Notes: generated by a model from the letters alone, not told the origin. A stretch of 64,000 nucleotides of DNA from Woeseiaceae bacterium (GCA_028280615.1 JANQLK010000057.1:124001-188000); one strand, 5' to 3'. Shown: positions 45,223 to 53,983, counted from the stretch's first letter. Made by a program: numbers and translations.

Positions 45223-45783
45223 ATGGATAGAGCAACTTTTAACAACATTCGTACGCAACTCGTAACTCTTCGTCAAAAAGATTGCTCTGACGCCTCTCGA
45301 CCCCAGTCAGTGACGTTTTTAGAGGACATAATTTCCAGCACCGAAGACGCACGCGACCGATTTGATCTGGTTGAACTCCTATATGCAGAGCTAACTCGAT
45401 ATGGTCTGCGTCTGGAAGCGTTGCAAGTGCTATCAAGGCGAGCCGAAGAAAATCGCAACGACCCGCTCTGTTGGATCTCGCTAGCTGAGCATCATGCTCT
45501 TACGTGTGATTACGTAGCAGCCAAAGTCGCAGGATTTGAGGCTGTCGAGTCAGCGAAGAGAGCGGGCAGGTTCTTGCGACACGCGTATGCCACGTTGGCT
45601 AGAGTTGCCCGAAAGTCAGAGGATTACGAGCTGCTAGAAGATGCAATCCGATCAATCGTGAAGCTGCGGACATATCCGACTCGAGCCGACGTTTCTCTGG
45701 AGGATGATTTCCTAAATGAGTTACCAGAGGGCGCCATCGATGCCGAATTGTTGGCCGCTTACCGGCGTTTGCAACAAAGCTGA
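45223..45783 (+). CDS. Small helical protein behind the Rhs tip (immunity candidate)
   Basis: This 186-residue soluble protein has no signal. It looks all-helical, with TPR/SEL1-like helix pairs (FDLVELLYAELTRYGLRLEAL, NDPLCWISLAEHHALTCDY). The ATG at 45223 lies four bases after the Rhs stop, so it is probably translated with it. Codon use and base composition are AT-richer than the rest of the window, matching the Rhs tip rather than the core, which suggests tip and gene were acquired together. By analogy with Rhs systems the neighbour would be an immunity protein; nothing in its sequence proves this. Confidence 0.72.
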   Translation: MDRATFNNIRTQLVTLRQKDCSDASRPQSVTFLEDIISSTEDARDRFDLVELLYAELTRYGLRLEALQVLSRRAEENRNDPLCWISLAEHHALTCDYVAAKVAGFEAVESAKRAGRFLRHAYATLARVARKSEDYELLEDAIRSIVKLRTYPTRADVSLEDDFLNELPEGAIDAELLAAYRRLQQS

Positions 45784-45837
45784 GACTAGCTTCGCGAACG
45801 TGGTCGCGAATGTGGACGGGCACCGCAGGGATTTCGA

Positions 45838-45941
45838 TGGACAGGCACACAAGTAGCCATCTAATCGTCCGAAACCGAGCTATTTGAATTGGGTAGGTTG
45901 GACAGGCACTCGAATAGCCGTCTAATCGTCCAAGACCGAAC
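45838..45941. repeat. Imperfect 43-base direct repeat, period 61
   Basis: Copies at 45838-45880 and 45899-45941 differ at seven positions by my count. Both contain TGGACAGGCAC, TAGCC and TCTAATCGTCC. No coding frame continues through them. Confidence 0.75.
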
Positions 45942-45980
45942 CACCTGAGACGGACCCGAGTCGGGCTGTCGGAACAGTGG

Positions 45981-46000
45981 AAATCCTACCCCCGCTACCA
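45981..46000 (+). pseudogene. 3'-end fragment resembling initiator tRNA (tRNA-fMet)
   Basis: The 20 bases end in CCCCCGCTACCA. They match what I recall of the T-arm 3' strand, acceptor 3' strand and CCA of proteobacterial tRNA-fMet (AAATCCTACCCCCGC plus an ACCA end). A terminator follows, as after real tRNA genes. The rest of the tRNA is missing; only GTCGGGCT at 45960-45967 recalls the anticodon stem, at the wrong spacing. It could be an attachment-site remnant of an integrated element. Confidence 0.55.
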
Positions 46001-46007
46001 AACAAAA

Positions 46008-46040
46008 GCAGGGCCCCCTTGCGGGGCCTTTTTTGTTTTG
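46008..46040 (+). terminator. Intrinsic terminator after the tRNA-like fragment
   Basis: GGCCCC and GGGGCC arms around a short CTTGC-type loop are followed by TTTTTTGTTTT. It is a strong Rho-independent terminator eight bases after the CCA, the normal position for a tRNA terminator. Confidence 0.82.
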
Positions 46041-46227
46041 TGGTGTGGGGATCAGGAGGGGAGCCTTGTTCAACAAAATGCGCGAGCATTTCGAACGCCC
46101 GCTCGCCGGGCGCCCCGAAGGGGCGCGACAAACGCCACTGCTGAAAGACGGCTTCCGAGCTCAGTACCCTGGGCAACATCGGCCTGAGCCGATCCGAATC
46201 TATCCTTCCCCCGCACGCTAATAGCGG

Positions 46228-46462
46228 CACGCTCGTCACGGCTCCGAACGGTGCGACGACATCGCTACCCCACGACGGTCTGGGCAACCTGGATGAGGAG
46301 CTGAGCCCGGACCGCGGTGCGATCGACCTGGACTACGACGACGCCGGCAACCTGCGCGTGAAGCTCGACGCCCGCGGCCTCGAGACCCGATACGCTTACG
46401 ATGCGCTCAACCGCGTAACGACGATCACGCTCGACGGCGGTGCGATGATCGTTTACACCTAC
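46228..46462 (+). pseudogene. Duplicated internal fragment of the Rhs core
   Basis: These 235 bases repeat 43406-43640 of the Rhs gene with about a dozen substitutions and no gaps. They encode TAPNGATTSLPHDGLGNLD to RVTTITLDGGAM, matching Rhs residues from roughly 923 on. There is no start, and the fragment runs in frame into the TonB-receptor remnant. It is a duplication, not a second Rhs gene. Confidence 0.9.
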
Positions 46463-47463
46463 ACGAGCCTCGAGACCTCGACGACGGCGTTCAGCCTGTA
46501 CTTCAGCAACACGTTCTCGCTCTCCGACGCCGTGTCGCTCACGGTGTCGGGCCGCTACAACGACGTCAACGTTACGCTCGAGGACCAGCTCGGCACGGCG
46601 CTCAACGGCGATCACGACTTCGATCGCTTCAATCCGGCGATCGGCGTGACGGCGCGACTGCCCGGCGGCCTGAGCGTCTATGCCGGATACAGCGAATCCA
46701 ACCGCTCGCCCTCTCCCGTGGAACTGACCTGCGCGGATGAGGACGATCCGTGCCGGCTGCCGAACGCGTTCCTGGCCGATCCGCCGCTCGAACAGGTCGT
46801 GGCGAAGACCTTCGAGGCGGGTTTCCGCGGTAACTTTGGCAGCGCGGCCTGGCACGCCGGTGTGTTTCGGACCGCGAACGAGGACGACATCCAGTTCATC
46901 AGTGCCGGATCGCTGACCAACCAGGGCTTTTTCGACAACGTCGGCGAGACGGCGTCGAAATCAACGTCGTCGGTCAGGGCGCCACGATGCTGGACTGGTT
47001 CGCCAACTACACTTACCTCGATGCCACGTTCCGGGAAAACCTGTCGTTCCCGAGTCCGAACAACCCGGCGGCGATCGATGGCGAGGTGCGGGTAATGCCG
47101 GGCGACCGGCTGCCGCTCGTGCCCCGGCACCTGTTCAAGACCGGAGCGAGCGCCCCGATCGGCGCCCGGCTGACGCTCGGCGGCGAGCTCCTGTCGGGCA
47201 GCGACTTTTACCTGCGCGGTGACGAGGGCAACGATCTCGCGCGCATCGGCGACTATGTCGTCCTGAATCTCCGTGCGGACTTCGAGGTGAGCGAAAGGCT
47301 CAGGCTGTTCCTGAACGTCGACAATGCCCTCGACGAGGAATACGAGACCTTCGGGCTGTTCGGCGAAGCCGACGAGGTGCTCGGCGACGACTTCGAGGAC
47401 AGCACCTTCGTTTCGCCGGCCGCGCCCCGTGCGGCATGGGTCGGTGTGCAGATTCAGCTGTAA
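46463..47463 (+). pseudogene. TonB-dependent receptor, 5'-truncated and frameshifted
   Basis: Remnant of an outer-membrane TonB-dependent receptor: the C-terminal part of the beta-barrel (about 330 residues), with VYAGYSESNRSPSPVELTC, KTFEAGFRGN, DWFANYTYLDATF and a terminal WVGVQIQL. The plug and first barrel strands are absent, replaced by the Rhs fragment. Near 46955 the frame shifts: NVGET is followed in frame one by ASKSTSS, while the expected GVEINVVGQGATMLDWF continues in another frame, consistent with a small deletion. It cannot make a working receptor. It is convergent with ppc, ten bases between stops. Confidence 0.88.
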
Positions 47464-47473
47464 GCGTTGGCTG

Positions 47474-50188
47474 CTAGCCGGTGTTCTGCAGCCCCTGCGC
47501 AATCCCGTTCACGCTCGCGAGCAGCGCCTGGAACAGCGCCGGATCCCGGCGGTTCGTCTTGCGCCAGCGTTCGAGCAGATCGACCTGCATGAGGCTCATC
47601 GGGTCGACGTAGGGGTTACGCAGCATGATCGCGCGCTGCAGGGTGTGGTCGCCCTCGAGCAGCGCGTCGTGATCCGAGTACTCGAGAATCAGCGAGCGCG
47701 TGAGCTCGAACTCGGCCTCGATGATCGGGAAGAACACGTCGTGCAGGTCGCCGGCGAGGTTCGAGTAGAGCTTCGCGATGCCGAGATCCGCCTTCGCGAG
47801 CACCATCTCGGCGTCGGCCGTTAGCGCGCGCATGAAATACCACTCGGTGAACATGCGCCGGAACGCCTCGTCGTCGAACTGCTCGGACGCTTCCCTGAGA
47901 CCCGTGCCGAAGCCGTACCAGCCCGGCAGCACGAAGCGCGCCTGGGTCCACGAGAACACCCACGGAATCGCGCGCAGGTCCTCGATGCCGCGCATCTGCC
48001 GGCGTGAGGAGGGTCGCGAGCCGATGCGCATGCGCTCGATCAGATCGATCGGCGTGGCGCTGCGAAAATACTCGACGAACGCCGGCGTCTCGTAAACGAG
48101 CTTTCGGTAGGCACGGCGGCTCTGTTCGGCGATGACGTCCATGATGTCGTGCCACTCGGGCTCGTCGTTGCCGCGATGGTGCGGCATCGCCGTCGCCAGG
48201 GCGACCGAGCCGATGGCCTGTTCGAGCGTGCGCAGGGCGATGCCGCGCAGGCCGTACTTCTCGTTGATGATCTCGCCCTGCTCGGTGACCCGGAGCCGGC
48301 CGTTCACGGTGCCGGGCGGCGCACCGAGCACCGATACGTGGGTCTTGCTGCCGCCGCGCGACACCGTGCCGCCGCGGCCGTGGAACAGCGTCAGTTCGAC
48401 GCCGCGCGACTCGACCGTTTCGACGAGCGTCACCTGGGCGTTCTGCAGCGCCCAGCGCGCCGAGGCGAGGCCACCGTCCTTGTTGCTGTCCGAGTAACCG
48501 ATCATGACGGTCTGACGGTTGCCCCTTAAGCCCAAGTGATCGCGATAGAGGTCTGTCTCGAGCAGTTCCTCGAGTATGCGCGGGCCGTTCTCGAGGTCGT
48601 CCACGGTTTCGAGCAACGGCGCCACGTCGAGTGGGATCTCGCCGCGGCGATTGTGCAGTTCGCCCCATTCGGCGAGCAGCAGCACCGACAGGATGTCGTC
48701 CGCGCCCTGGGTCATGCTGACGATGAACGGGCCGATGGCGCGGCTGCCGTACTTGCGGCGGCAGAACGCGATCGCCTGGAAGACCGCGATGGTCTTGCGC
48801 GCCTGGGTCGAAAGCCTGAACGGTGCGCTCTCGCGGCCCCTCAGGGCCTCGACGATGCGGTCGAGCCGGTCCGCGGGCGTCCAGGTGGCCCAGTCGTCCT
48901 CGCCCAGGCATTCGCCGACGACCGAGCGATGCACCTCCGCGTCCTGGCGAACGTCGAGCGTGGCCAGGTGAAAACCGAAAGACTCGATTCGCCGCAACAA
49001 ACGCTGAACGGCGAACAGGCCCGCATTCTCGCCCTTGTTCTCGCGAAGACTCGTGGCGATGAGTTCGATGTCCGCCTGGAACTGCGACACGCGCTCATAG
49101 GGGAAAATGTCGTCGTCGTAGGTCGACTGCAGCCGCTCCCGAACGAGCCGCAGGAACACGCGGTAGGCCATATCGCGATGGCGTACCGGTACCGAGTGAT
49201 AGGCGTTCTGGAACACGCCGCGGTAGTCGTCGATGCGCTTTAAGAGCTCGTCGCTCACCGTGCTGCGGTCATCCGACTGGCTGAGCTTCTCCGAGAGCTT
49301 GATGCACTCGCGAAAATACAGGTTCAACACCAGCGATCGCTGTCTCGCGAGCGTCTCGCGGATCGTTTTGGCATTGACGTTGGGATTGCCGTCCATGTCG
49401 CCGCCGACCCAGGAGCCGAACCGCACCATCCGTGGAATCCGGATGTCGGCCGCATCGTCGCCGTAGATCCGATCGATAGCCACGGTCAGGTCTTCGTATA
49501 GCGGCGGCATCGCAGGGTACAGCACGTCGGTCAGGAAGAACAGCACGTGCTCGAGCTCGTCCGCGACGGTCATCGACTCGGTCGGATGTTCTTCGGTCTG
49601 CCAGCCCGTCGTGATCAGGAGCCGGATGTTCGCGAGCGACGCGCCGCGCTCCTGCGGGGTCAGCGTCGGGTTCAGCATCTGCACGAGCTGCCGAACGATG
49701 TTCTGTTCCTTGCGCAGCATCGTGCGCCGGGTCGGTTCGGTCGGATGCGCCGTGAACACAGGCTCGATCCGGAGCTTGTCGAGCAGCGACTGCAGTCCGG
49801 CGACGGTCATGCCCGATGCCTTGAGCTTGACGAGCGTGTCCTCGAGGCCGCCGGGCTGGTGATCGACGTCGCGCAGGTACTCGCGGCGGCGGCGGATGCG
49901 GTGCACCTTCTCGGCCGTGTTCGCCATCTGAAAGTAGGTCGAGAAACTGCGGATGACGGCCAGCGCAAATTCCGGGTCGAGGCCGTCGACGAGCGCCGCG
50001 AGTTCCTCGCCGGGTTTCTCGTTCTGCTCGCGCCGGCGTATCGAACGGACCCGCGCATTCTCGACGAACTCGAAGAGCTCCTCGCCGCCCTGTTCGGCGA
50101 TGAGCTCACCGACCATCGCACCGAGCGTGCGCACGTCGTCGCGCAGGGCCTGGTCCTTGTCTTCGAAAATGATGTCCTGGCGGCGCAT
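47474..50188 (-). CDS. ppc: Phosphoenolpyruvate carboxylase
   Basis: Carboxylates PEP with bicarbonate to oxaloacetate, refilling the TCA cycle. The 904 residues match family length. The essential His148 is in VFTAHPTEPTRRT, the second signature is TLFHGRGGTVSRGG, and the C-terminus QNTG carries the inhibitor-binding end. VRFGSWVGGDMDGNPNV is another fixed block. With gltA in the same window, citrate formation and oxaloacetate supply are both covered. An 18-base gap separates it from the small conserved gene upstream on the same strand. Confidence 0.97.
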   Translation of the reverse strand: MRRQDIIFEDKDQALRDDVRTLGAMVGELIAEQGGEELFEFVENARVRSIRRREQNEKPGEELAALVDGLDPEFALAVIRSFSTYFQMANTAEKVHRIRRRREYLRDVDHQPGGLEDTLVKLKASGMTVAGLQSLLDKLRIEPVFTAHPTEPTRRTMLRKEQNIVRQLVQMLNPTLTPQERGASLANIRLLITTGWQTEEHPTESMTVADELEHVLFFLTDVLYPAMPPLYEDLTVAIDRIYGDDAADIRIPRMVRFGSWVGGDMDGNPNVNAKTIRETLARQRSLVLNLYFRECIKLSEKLSQSDDRSTVSDELLKRIDDYRGVFQNAYHSVPVRHRDMAYRVFLRLVRERLQSTYDDDIFPYERVSQFQADIELIATSLRENKGENAGLFAVQRLLRRIESFGFHLATLDVRQDAEVHRSVVGECLGEDDWATWTPADRLDRIVEALRGRESAPFRLSTQARKTIAVFQAIAFCRRKYGSRAIGPFIVSMTQGADDILSVLLLAEWGELHNRRGEIPLDVAPLLETVDDLENGPRILEELLETDLYRDHLGLRGNRQTVMIGYSDSNKDGGLASARWALQNAQVTLVETVESRGVELTLFHGRGGTVSRGGSKTHVSVLGAPPGTVNGRLRVTEQGEIINEKYGLRGIALRTLEQAIGSVALATAMPHHRGNDEPEWHDIMDVIAEQSRRAYRKLVYETPAFVEYFRSATPIDLIERMRIGSRPSSRRQMRGIEDLRAIPWVFSWTQARFVLPGWYGFGTGLREASEQFDDEAFRRMFTEWYFMRALTADAEMVLAKADLGIAKLYSNLAGDLHDVFFPIIEAEFELTRSLILEYSDHDALLEGDHTLQRAIMLRNPYVDPMSLMQVDLLERWRKTNRRDPALFQALLASVNGIAQGLQNTG

Positions 50189-50206
50189 GCGTGGCTCGCG
50201 GATGGC

Positions 50207-50533
50207 TCAGGACTTCTCTAGCGATTCCTTGTAGCCGCGTGCGAGCTCAAGAAAGCGCGGTGTGAGGCCGCGGTCTTCGTACACCGGGTCGCCGAATTCG
50301 TCTTCGCGAATCACCTTGCTGCCGGCCTGGTAGGGAATGGCCGCCTGAAGCTCATCGAGCGCGGCGCGGAGAAGGTCGGTGATGATGCGCTCTTCGTCCA
50401 CGCCCTCGAACAGCTCGGCGAGCGCGTGCACGCGCGCGGCGTCGGCCGTGGTCATCCGGACCGCGTAGGTTTCGGAGGTCAGGGCGGGGTTTTCCTGGGC
50501 AGCCCAGGCGTCGAGTAGCGCTTTGAACGTCAT
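50207..50533 (-). CDS. Conserved small protein, function unknown
   Basis: This 108-residue cytoplasmic protein begins MTFKALLDAWAAQENPALT. It contains a region that looks like a ribbon-helix-helix-type DNA-binding or dimerisation fold (TTADAARVHALAELFEGVDE, then RIITDLLRAALDEL) and ends in EDEFGDPVYEDRGLTPRFLE. I recall pseudomonad homologues labelled pili tip component without evidence. The ATG at 50533 has AGGAAG upstream. It precedes ppc on the same strand and is probably co-transcribed. Confidence 0.75.
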   Translation of the reverse strand: MTFKALLDAWAAQENPALTSETYAVRMTTADAARVHALAELFEGVDEERIITDLLRAALDELQAAIPYQAGSKVIREDEFGDPVYEDRGLTPRFLELARGYKESLEKS

Positions 50534-50683
50534 GCCTCGCTTCCTGCGGCCGCGTTGGGAAGCGGCCTGCGTCGCGACCATAGCAAAAAGTCGTGAAGCT
50601 GCACAGATTCGGCAGCGGCGCTGCCCTCTCCGGACGGGCACACTGCCCGTGCTGCCCTCATTCATCGCGTCAACGGAGCGACG

Positions 50684-51904
50684 GTGCGACAGGCGAATTC
50701 GGAAATCGGTACGGTCACTGCGGCAGACGCCGCTGCCGATCGGTGGCCGGAGGCCAGGCCGGCGGGCGTCAGCATGCATCTCGATGCGGAGCAGACCGCG
50801 GGCTTCGGGCCCGGCGCCGACCGCATCCAGTGCGAGCTCCGCGCGCGGCTTGCCGAGCCCGACCCGCTGACGATTCGTATCCTCGGTCTCGACGGTCCCG
50901 AACCGCCGCAGGCGTTCGGCCGGGTGTGCGAGTGCATTGCCCGCGCCATCGCCGCAAGCGGCGCGGAGCCGGCTTCGATAACGCTCGCGGTCGATGCGCA
51001 CGACATCCTGCCTGCCGAGGCATGGTCGCTTCGCCTGGACTCGCTCGGCCGGGGTCCGCTGTATTTCATCGGCACCGAGGCTCGCCTGGAGTCCGACGAT
51101 GTGCTTCGAAGGTTGTGGGCACTGCGCGCGGAGCGCATGATAGGCGCCGCGTTCTGGCCTCTCGTGTCGAGTCCGACGCCACTCCTGGACAACGAGGTCG
51201 CGGCCGATCTCGTGCCCGCGCCCGCGTTGCAGGCGCCGGCGGGCACCGCCTGGGTATGGGTGCGCGTCGACGTGTCTTCCTGCATCGAAGACGGCGCGCC
51301 GCGCAACGCGCGGCTCGACACCGCATTGCAGCATGCACTGGCCGCGGCCGATGCGGCACACGCCCGATGCCGCTGGCCGACCGCGGCCGCGCGTCACGAC
51401 GCCTGGCTCAATCGTCGCGTGGCCGTGGAACTCGTCGGTATCGGAGAATGGGTAAGCGGCTGCGGTCTGTCGCCCCGCAAGCTATCCACGCTCGCCGCCG
51501 TTGATGCCCTGCTCGCCCGCGCTTCACGAACGCTTACGAAGCTGTCCCGGCGCATGACCGCCGGCAACACGCTGCCCGCGATCGAGGCACGCGACCCGTG
51601 CCGGCGGCTCGCCGACGACCCCGCGTGCGATGCCTGGCGCGAGCGCTGGCGCTTCGCCGTCGAGCGGGCCGGGCTCGCGCATCGCAACCTCATGGCCGTC
51701 TCGCCCTGGTCGCTGTTCGACCGGACGGCCGACGTTCACGCGTTCAATCTCATCCCGGCGCTTCGCCATGCCGATGCCTGCACGTTTCGCCGCCGCGTCT
51801 CGGTCGACCACTGGAGCGTCGACGCCTACCGGGAGTTTCATCGTCGCGCCTGGGCGGTCATGCGGCAGAACGCGCGCCCGTCGCTCGTTGCCGAAGAGCT
51901 CTGA
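50684..51904 (+). CDS. Divergent ribonucleotide-reductase-like protein, probably not catalytic
   Basis: This 406-residue cytoplasmic protein starts with GTG, with GGAG at 50674-50677. From about residue 210 the order of blocks recalls the C-terminal half of the large subunit of ribonucleotide reductases: LDTALQHALAAADAAH, NRRVAVELVGIGEWVSGCGL (243-262; compare the RNR block N-R-R-I-G-G-V-G-A), a helical stretch, and RNLMAVSPWSLF (334-345), where RNRs have a similar substrate-phosphate loop. The conserved active-site Cys/Glu pattern and N-terminal ATP cone are not apparent. The N-terminal 200 residues are unrecognised. This is an inference from spaced similarity; it may be a lineage-specific protein of unknown function. 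Confidence 0.6.
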   Translation: MRQANSEIGTVTAADAAADRWPEARPAGVSMHLDAEQTAGFGPGADRIQCELRARLAEPDPLTIRILGLDGPEPPQAFGRVCECIARAIAASGAEPASITLAVDAHDILPAEAWSLRLDSLGRGPLYFIGTEARLESDDVLRRLWALRAERMIGAAFWPLVSSPTPLLDNEVAADLVPAPALQAPAGTAWVWVRVDVSSCIEDGAPRNARLDTALQHALAAADAAHARCRWPTAAARHDAWLNRRVAVELVGIGEWVSGCGLSPRKLSTLAAVDALLARASRTLTKLSRRMTAGNTLPAIEARDPCRRLADDPACDAWRERWRFAVERAGLAHRNLMAVSPWSLFDRTADVHAFNLIPALRHADACTFRRRVSVDHWSVDAYREFHRRAWAVMRQNARPSLVAEEL

Positions 51905-52020
51905 TACGTCGTCGAGGTTCGGCGTCTTCGTTTCTCGGGCCCGTGTTCCGGAGTCAAAATCCCAAAAATGTCAACGCATTGGATCGCATAAGTCGGCCGT
52001 AGTCTTCGCCCGATCCGTGC

Positions 52021-52043
52021 CGCGCTGAATGGTTTTCGGCGCG
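52021..52043. terminator. Hairpin upstream of the SLC13-type gene
   Basis: Nine-bp stem CGCGCTGAA / TTCGGCGCG (one G-U pair) with a five-base loop, followed by CTTTC. It is a weak terminator for the upstream gene or a leader structure. The rest of 51905-52088 shows nothing else. Confidence 0.4.
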
Positions 52044-52088
52044 CTTTCAGGATACGGTTGGCTCTGCTCGAGAGGATGAGAGGACCTC

Positions 52089-53927
52089 TTGAACCAGATA
52101 GGCATAGACGCTCACGGCGTGGCGGTCCTGATACTGACGGTCGTTGCGTTGATACTGTTTACGCGTGATCGCATAGCGCTGGAATCGTCGTCGCTGGCGA
52201 TCCTAACGCTGCTCGTGGCGGGCTTCGCATTGTTCCCCTACGTGAAGGACGGCGAGCGTCTACTCATGCCCGCGGACTTCTTCGCGGGCTTCGGCAGCGA
52301 GGCGCTCGTTGCGATCTCCGTCCTCATGATGGTGGGCAAGGCGCTCGAGACGACCGGCGCGCTTCAGCCGCTGGCAAACGTCGTCAGCAAGGCGTGGTCA
52401 TCCCGGCCCGTGCTGGCCCTGCTGACCACGCTGATCGCGGGCGCCGTGCTGAGTGCGTTCATGAACAACACGCCGATCGTCGTGCTGCTCATGCCCATCC
52501 TCGTTGGTGCCTCGCTGCGCGCCAAGTTCCCGGTCTCGGAAGTCATGCTGCCGATGGGTCTCGCAACGATTGTCGGCGGCATGTCGACGACGATCGGCAC
52601 GTCCACGAACCTGCTCGTCGTCGGCATCGCGCAGGACCTCGGCCAGCACGAGTTCGGCATGTTCGAATGGATGCTGCCCGTCGCGATGGTCGGTGGCATC
52701 GCCGTGCTGTTTCTGTGGCTGATCGCGCCGAGGCTGCTGCCGGACCGGGCGCCGCCCATGGCGGACACGACGCCGCGCATCTTCTCCGCGCAGCTGCACG
52801 TCAGGGAGGGCGGCTTCTCGGACGGCAAGGCGCTCTCCGAAGTGCTCGCCAAGGCGGACGGCAACATGCGCGTCGATAAGATCCAGCGCACCGAGTCGCT
52901 GTTTCTCGCCAAGCTGCCGTCGGTCATCCTGCAGCCGGGCGACCGGCTGTTCGTCAAGGATTCGCCCGAGAACCTCAAGCACTACGAGCAGCTCATCGGC
53001 GCGACGCTGTTCAACATGACCGACAGCGAGCATCCGGTCGACGACAAGACGCCGCTCAAGGCCGAGGGCCAGCAGCTCGCCGAGGTCGTCGTTACCCGCG
53101 GTTCGCCTTTGCATCTGCGCACGCTGACGGCGGCGCGCTTCAGCGCGAGCTACGGCCTGCTGCCGCTTGCGCTGCATCGCGCCCGCGCGCCGAGTTCCCA
53201 GGTCACGGGTGATCTCAACCTGATTCGCCTGCGCGCCGGCGACGTGCTGCTCGTGCAGGGCTCGCGTGAGTCCATCGAGCAGCTCAAGGACTCGGGCACG
53301 ATGCTCGTGCTCGACGGCACGACCAATCTGCCGCATACCGACAAGGCCAAGCGCGCCCTCGCGATCATGGCCTTCGTCGTCATCGCCGCGGCCACGGGCG
53401 TGCTGCCGATCGCGGTCAGCGCGCTGGTCGGCCTGGGCGCCATGCTCGCAACCGGATGCCTGAACTGGCGAGACGCGGCGAGCGCGCTATCGATTCCGGT
53501 GATCATGATCATCGTGACGAGTCTCGCGCTCGGCAAGGCGCTCATGGCCACCGGCATGGCCGGCTACATTGCCATGTCGTTCGTCGATTTCGCCTCGGCG
53601 CTGCCGACGCCGATGATCCTGAGCGCCTTCCTGCTGCTCATGACGATCATGACCAACATCGTGTCGAATAACGCGGCCGCGGCCATCGGCACGCCGATCG
53701 CGATCGGCATCGCGCAGCAGCTCGGCGTGAGCTCGGAACCGTTCATCCTCGCCGTCCTGTTCGGCGCCAACATGAGTTTCGCGACGCCCTACGGTTACCA
53801 GACCAACCTGCTGATCCTGAGCGCGGGCGGCTACAAGTTCTCGGACTTCCTGCGCGTCGGTATCCCGCTCACGATCATCATGTGGGTGGGGTTCTCGCTG
53901 GCGTTGCCGTTTTTGTACGACCTCTAG
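52089..53927 (+). CDS. SLC13-family permease with two RCK_C (TrkA-C) domains
   Basis: This 612-residue inner-membrane transporter has membrane segments in the first 215 and last 220 residues and a soluble middle (about 225-410) holding two RCK_C-type regulatory domains (LPSVILQPGDRLFV; LNLIRLRAGDVLLVQGS). This is the layout of bacterial SLC13-like anion or dicarboxylate/sulfate permeases. Transport motifs include NNTPIVVLLMPI and ATIVGGMSTTIGTSTNLLV in the first half and NIVSNNAAAAIGTPIAIGI in the second. The TTG start follows GAGAGGA. Substrate not determinable; an anion is most likely. Confidence 0.9.
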   Translation: MNQIGIDAHGVAVLILTVVALILFTRDRIALESSSLAILTLLVAGFALFPYVKDGERLLMPADFFAGFGSEALVAISVLMMVGKALETTGALQPLANVVSKAWSSRPVLALLTTLIAGAVLSAFMNNTPIVVLLMPILVGASLRAKFPVSEVMLPMGLATIVGGMSTTIGTSTNLLVVGIAQDLGQHEFGMFEWMLPVAMVGGIAVLFLWLIAPRLLPDRAPPMADTTPRIFSAQLHVREGGFSDGKALSEVLAKADGNMRVDKIQRTESLFLAKLPSVILQPGDRLFVKDSPENLKHYEQLIGATLFNMTDSEHPVDDKTPLKAEGQQLAEVVVTRGSPLHLRTLTAARFSASYGLLPLALHRARAPSSQVTGDLNLIRLRAGDVLLVQGSRESIEQLKDSGTMLVLDGTTNLPHTDKAKRALAIMAFVVIAAATGVLPIAVSALVGLGAMLATGCLNWRDAASALSIPVIMIIVTSLALGKALMATGMAGYIAMSFVDFASALPTPMILSAFLLLMTIMTNIVSNNAAAAIGTPIAIGIAQQLGVSSEPFILAVLFGANMSFATPYGYQTNLLILSAGGYKFSDFLRVGIPLTIIMWVGFSLALPFLYDL

Positions 53928-53947
53928 GGAGACTCCGAACGCGGCGG

Positions 53948-53975
53948 TTGACGCTACGCCCCGGTCTGGTAATAC
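53948..53975 (+). promoter_or_regulatory. trp operon promoter
   Basis: TTGACG (53948-53953) and TAATAC (53970-53975), 16 bases apart, with TG at 53967-53968 making an extended -10. The expected start of transcription is about 53981-53984, at or immediately before the trpL ATG. No convincing TrpR operator is visible. Confidence 0.75.
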
Positions 53976-53983
53976 TCGGCCCC

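Larger units (their letters stand above)
45784..46227. other. Non-coding scar region after the Rhs module
   Basis: 444 bases with no gene. It contains an imperfect 43-base direct repeat (45838-45941), a tRNA 3'-end-like fragment (45981-46000), an intrinsic terminator (46008-46040) and unassigned sequence up to the duplicated Rhs fragment. Open frames on the minus strand here are the familiar artefact of reading a tRNA 3' end backwards. Confidence 0.65.

Noticed and set aside
45951..46000. Intact tRNA-fMet gene
   Set aside because: Only the last 20 bases match; no D-arm, anticodon loop or 5' acceptor strand can be found upstream.
45861..46287. Minus-strand small proteins across the tRNA-like scar (containing CLVAGVGF)
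   Set aside because: This peptide pattern is the well-known false gene produced by reading a tRNA 3' end backwards.
46228..47095. A real fusion protein of Rhs and TonB-receptor segments
   Set aside because: No start codon with ribosome site, no signal peptide, and the receptor part is frameshifted; best explained as a recombination product.
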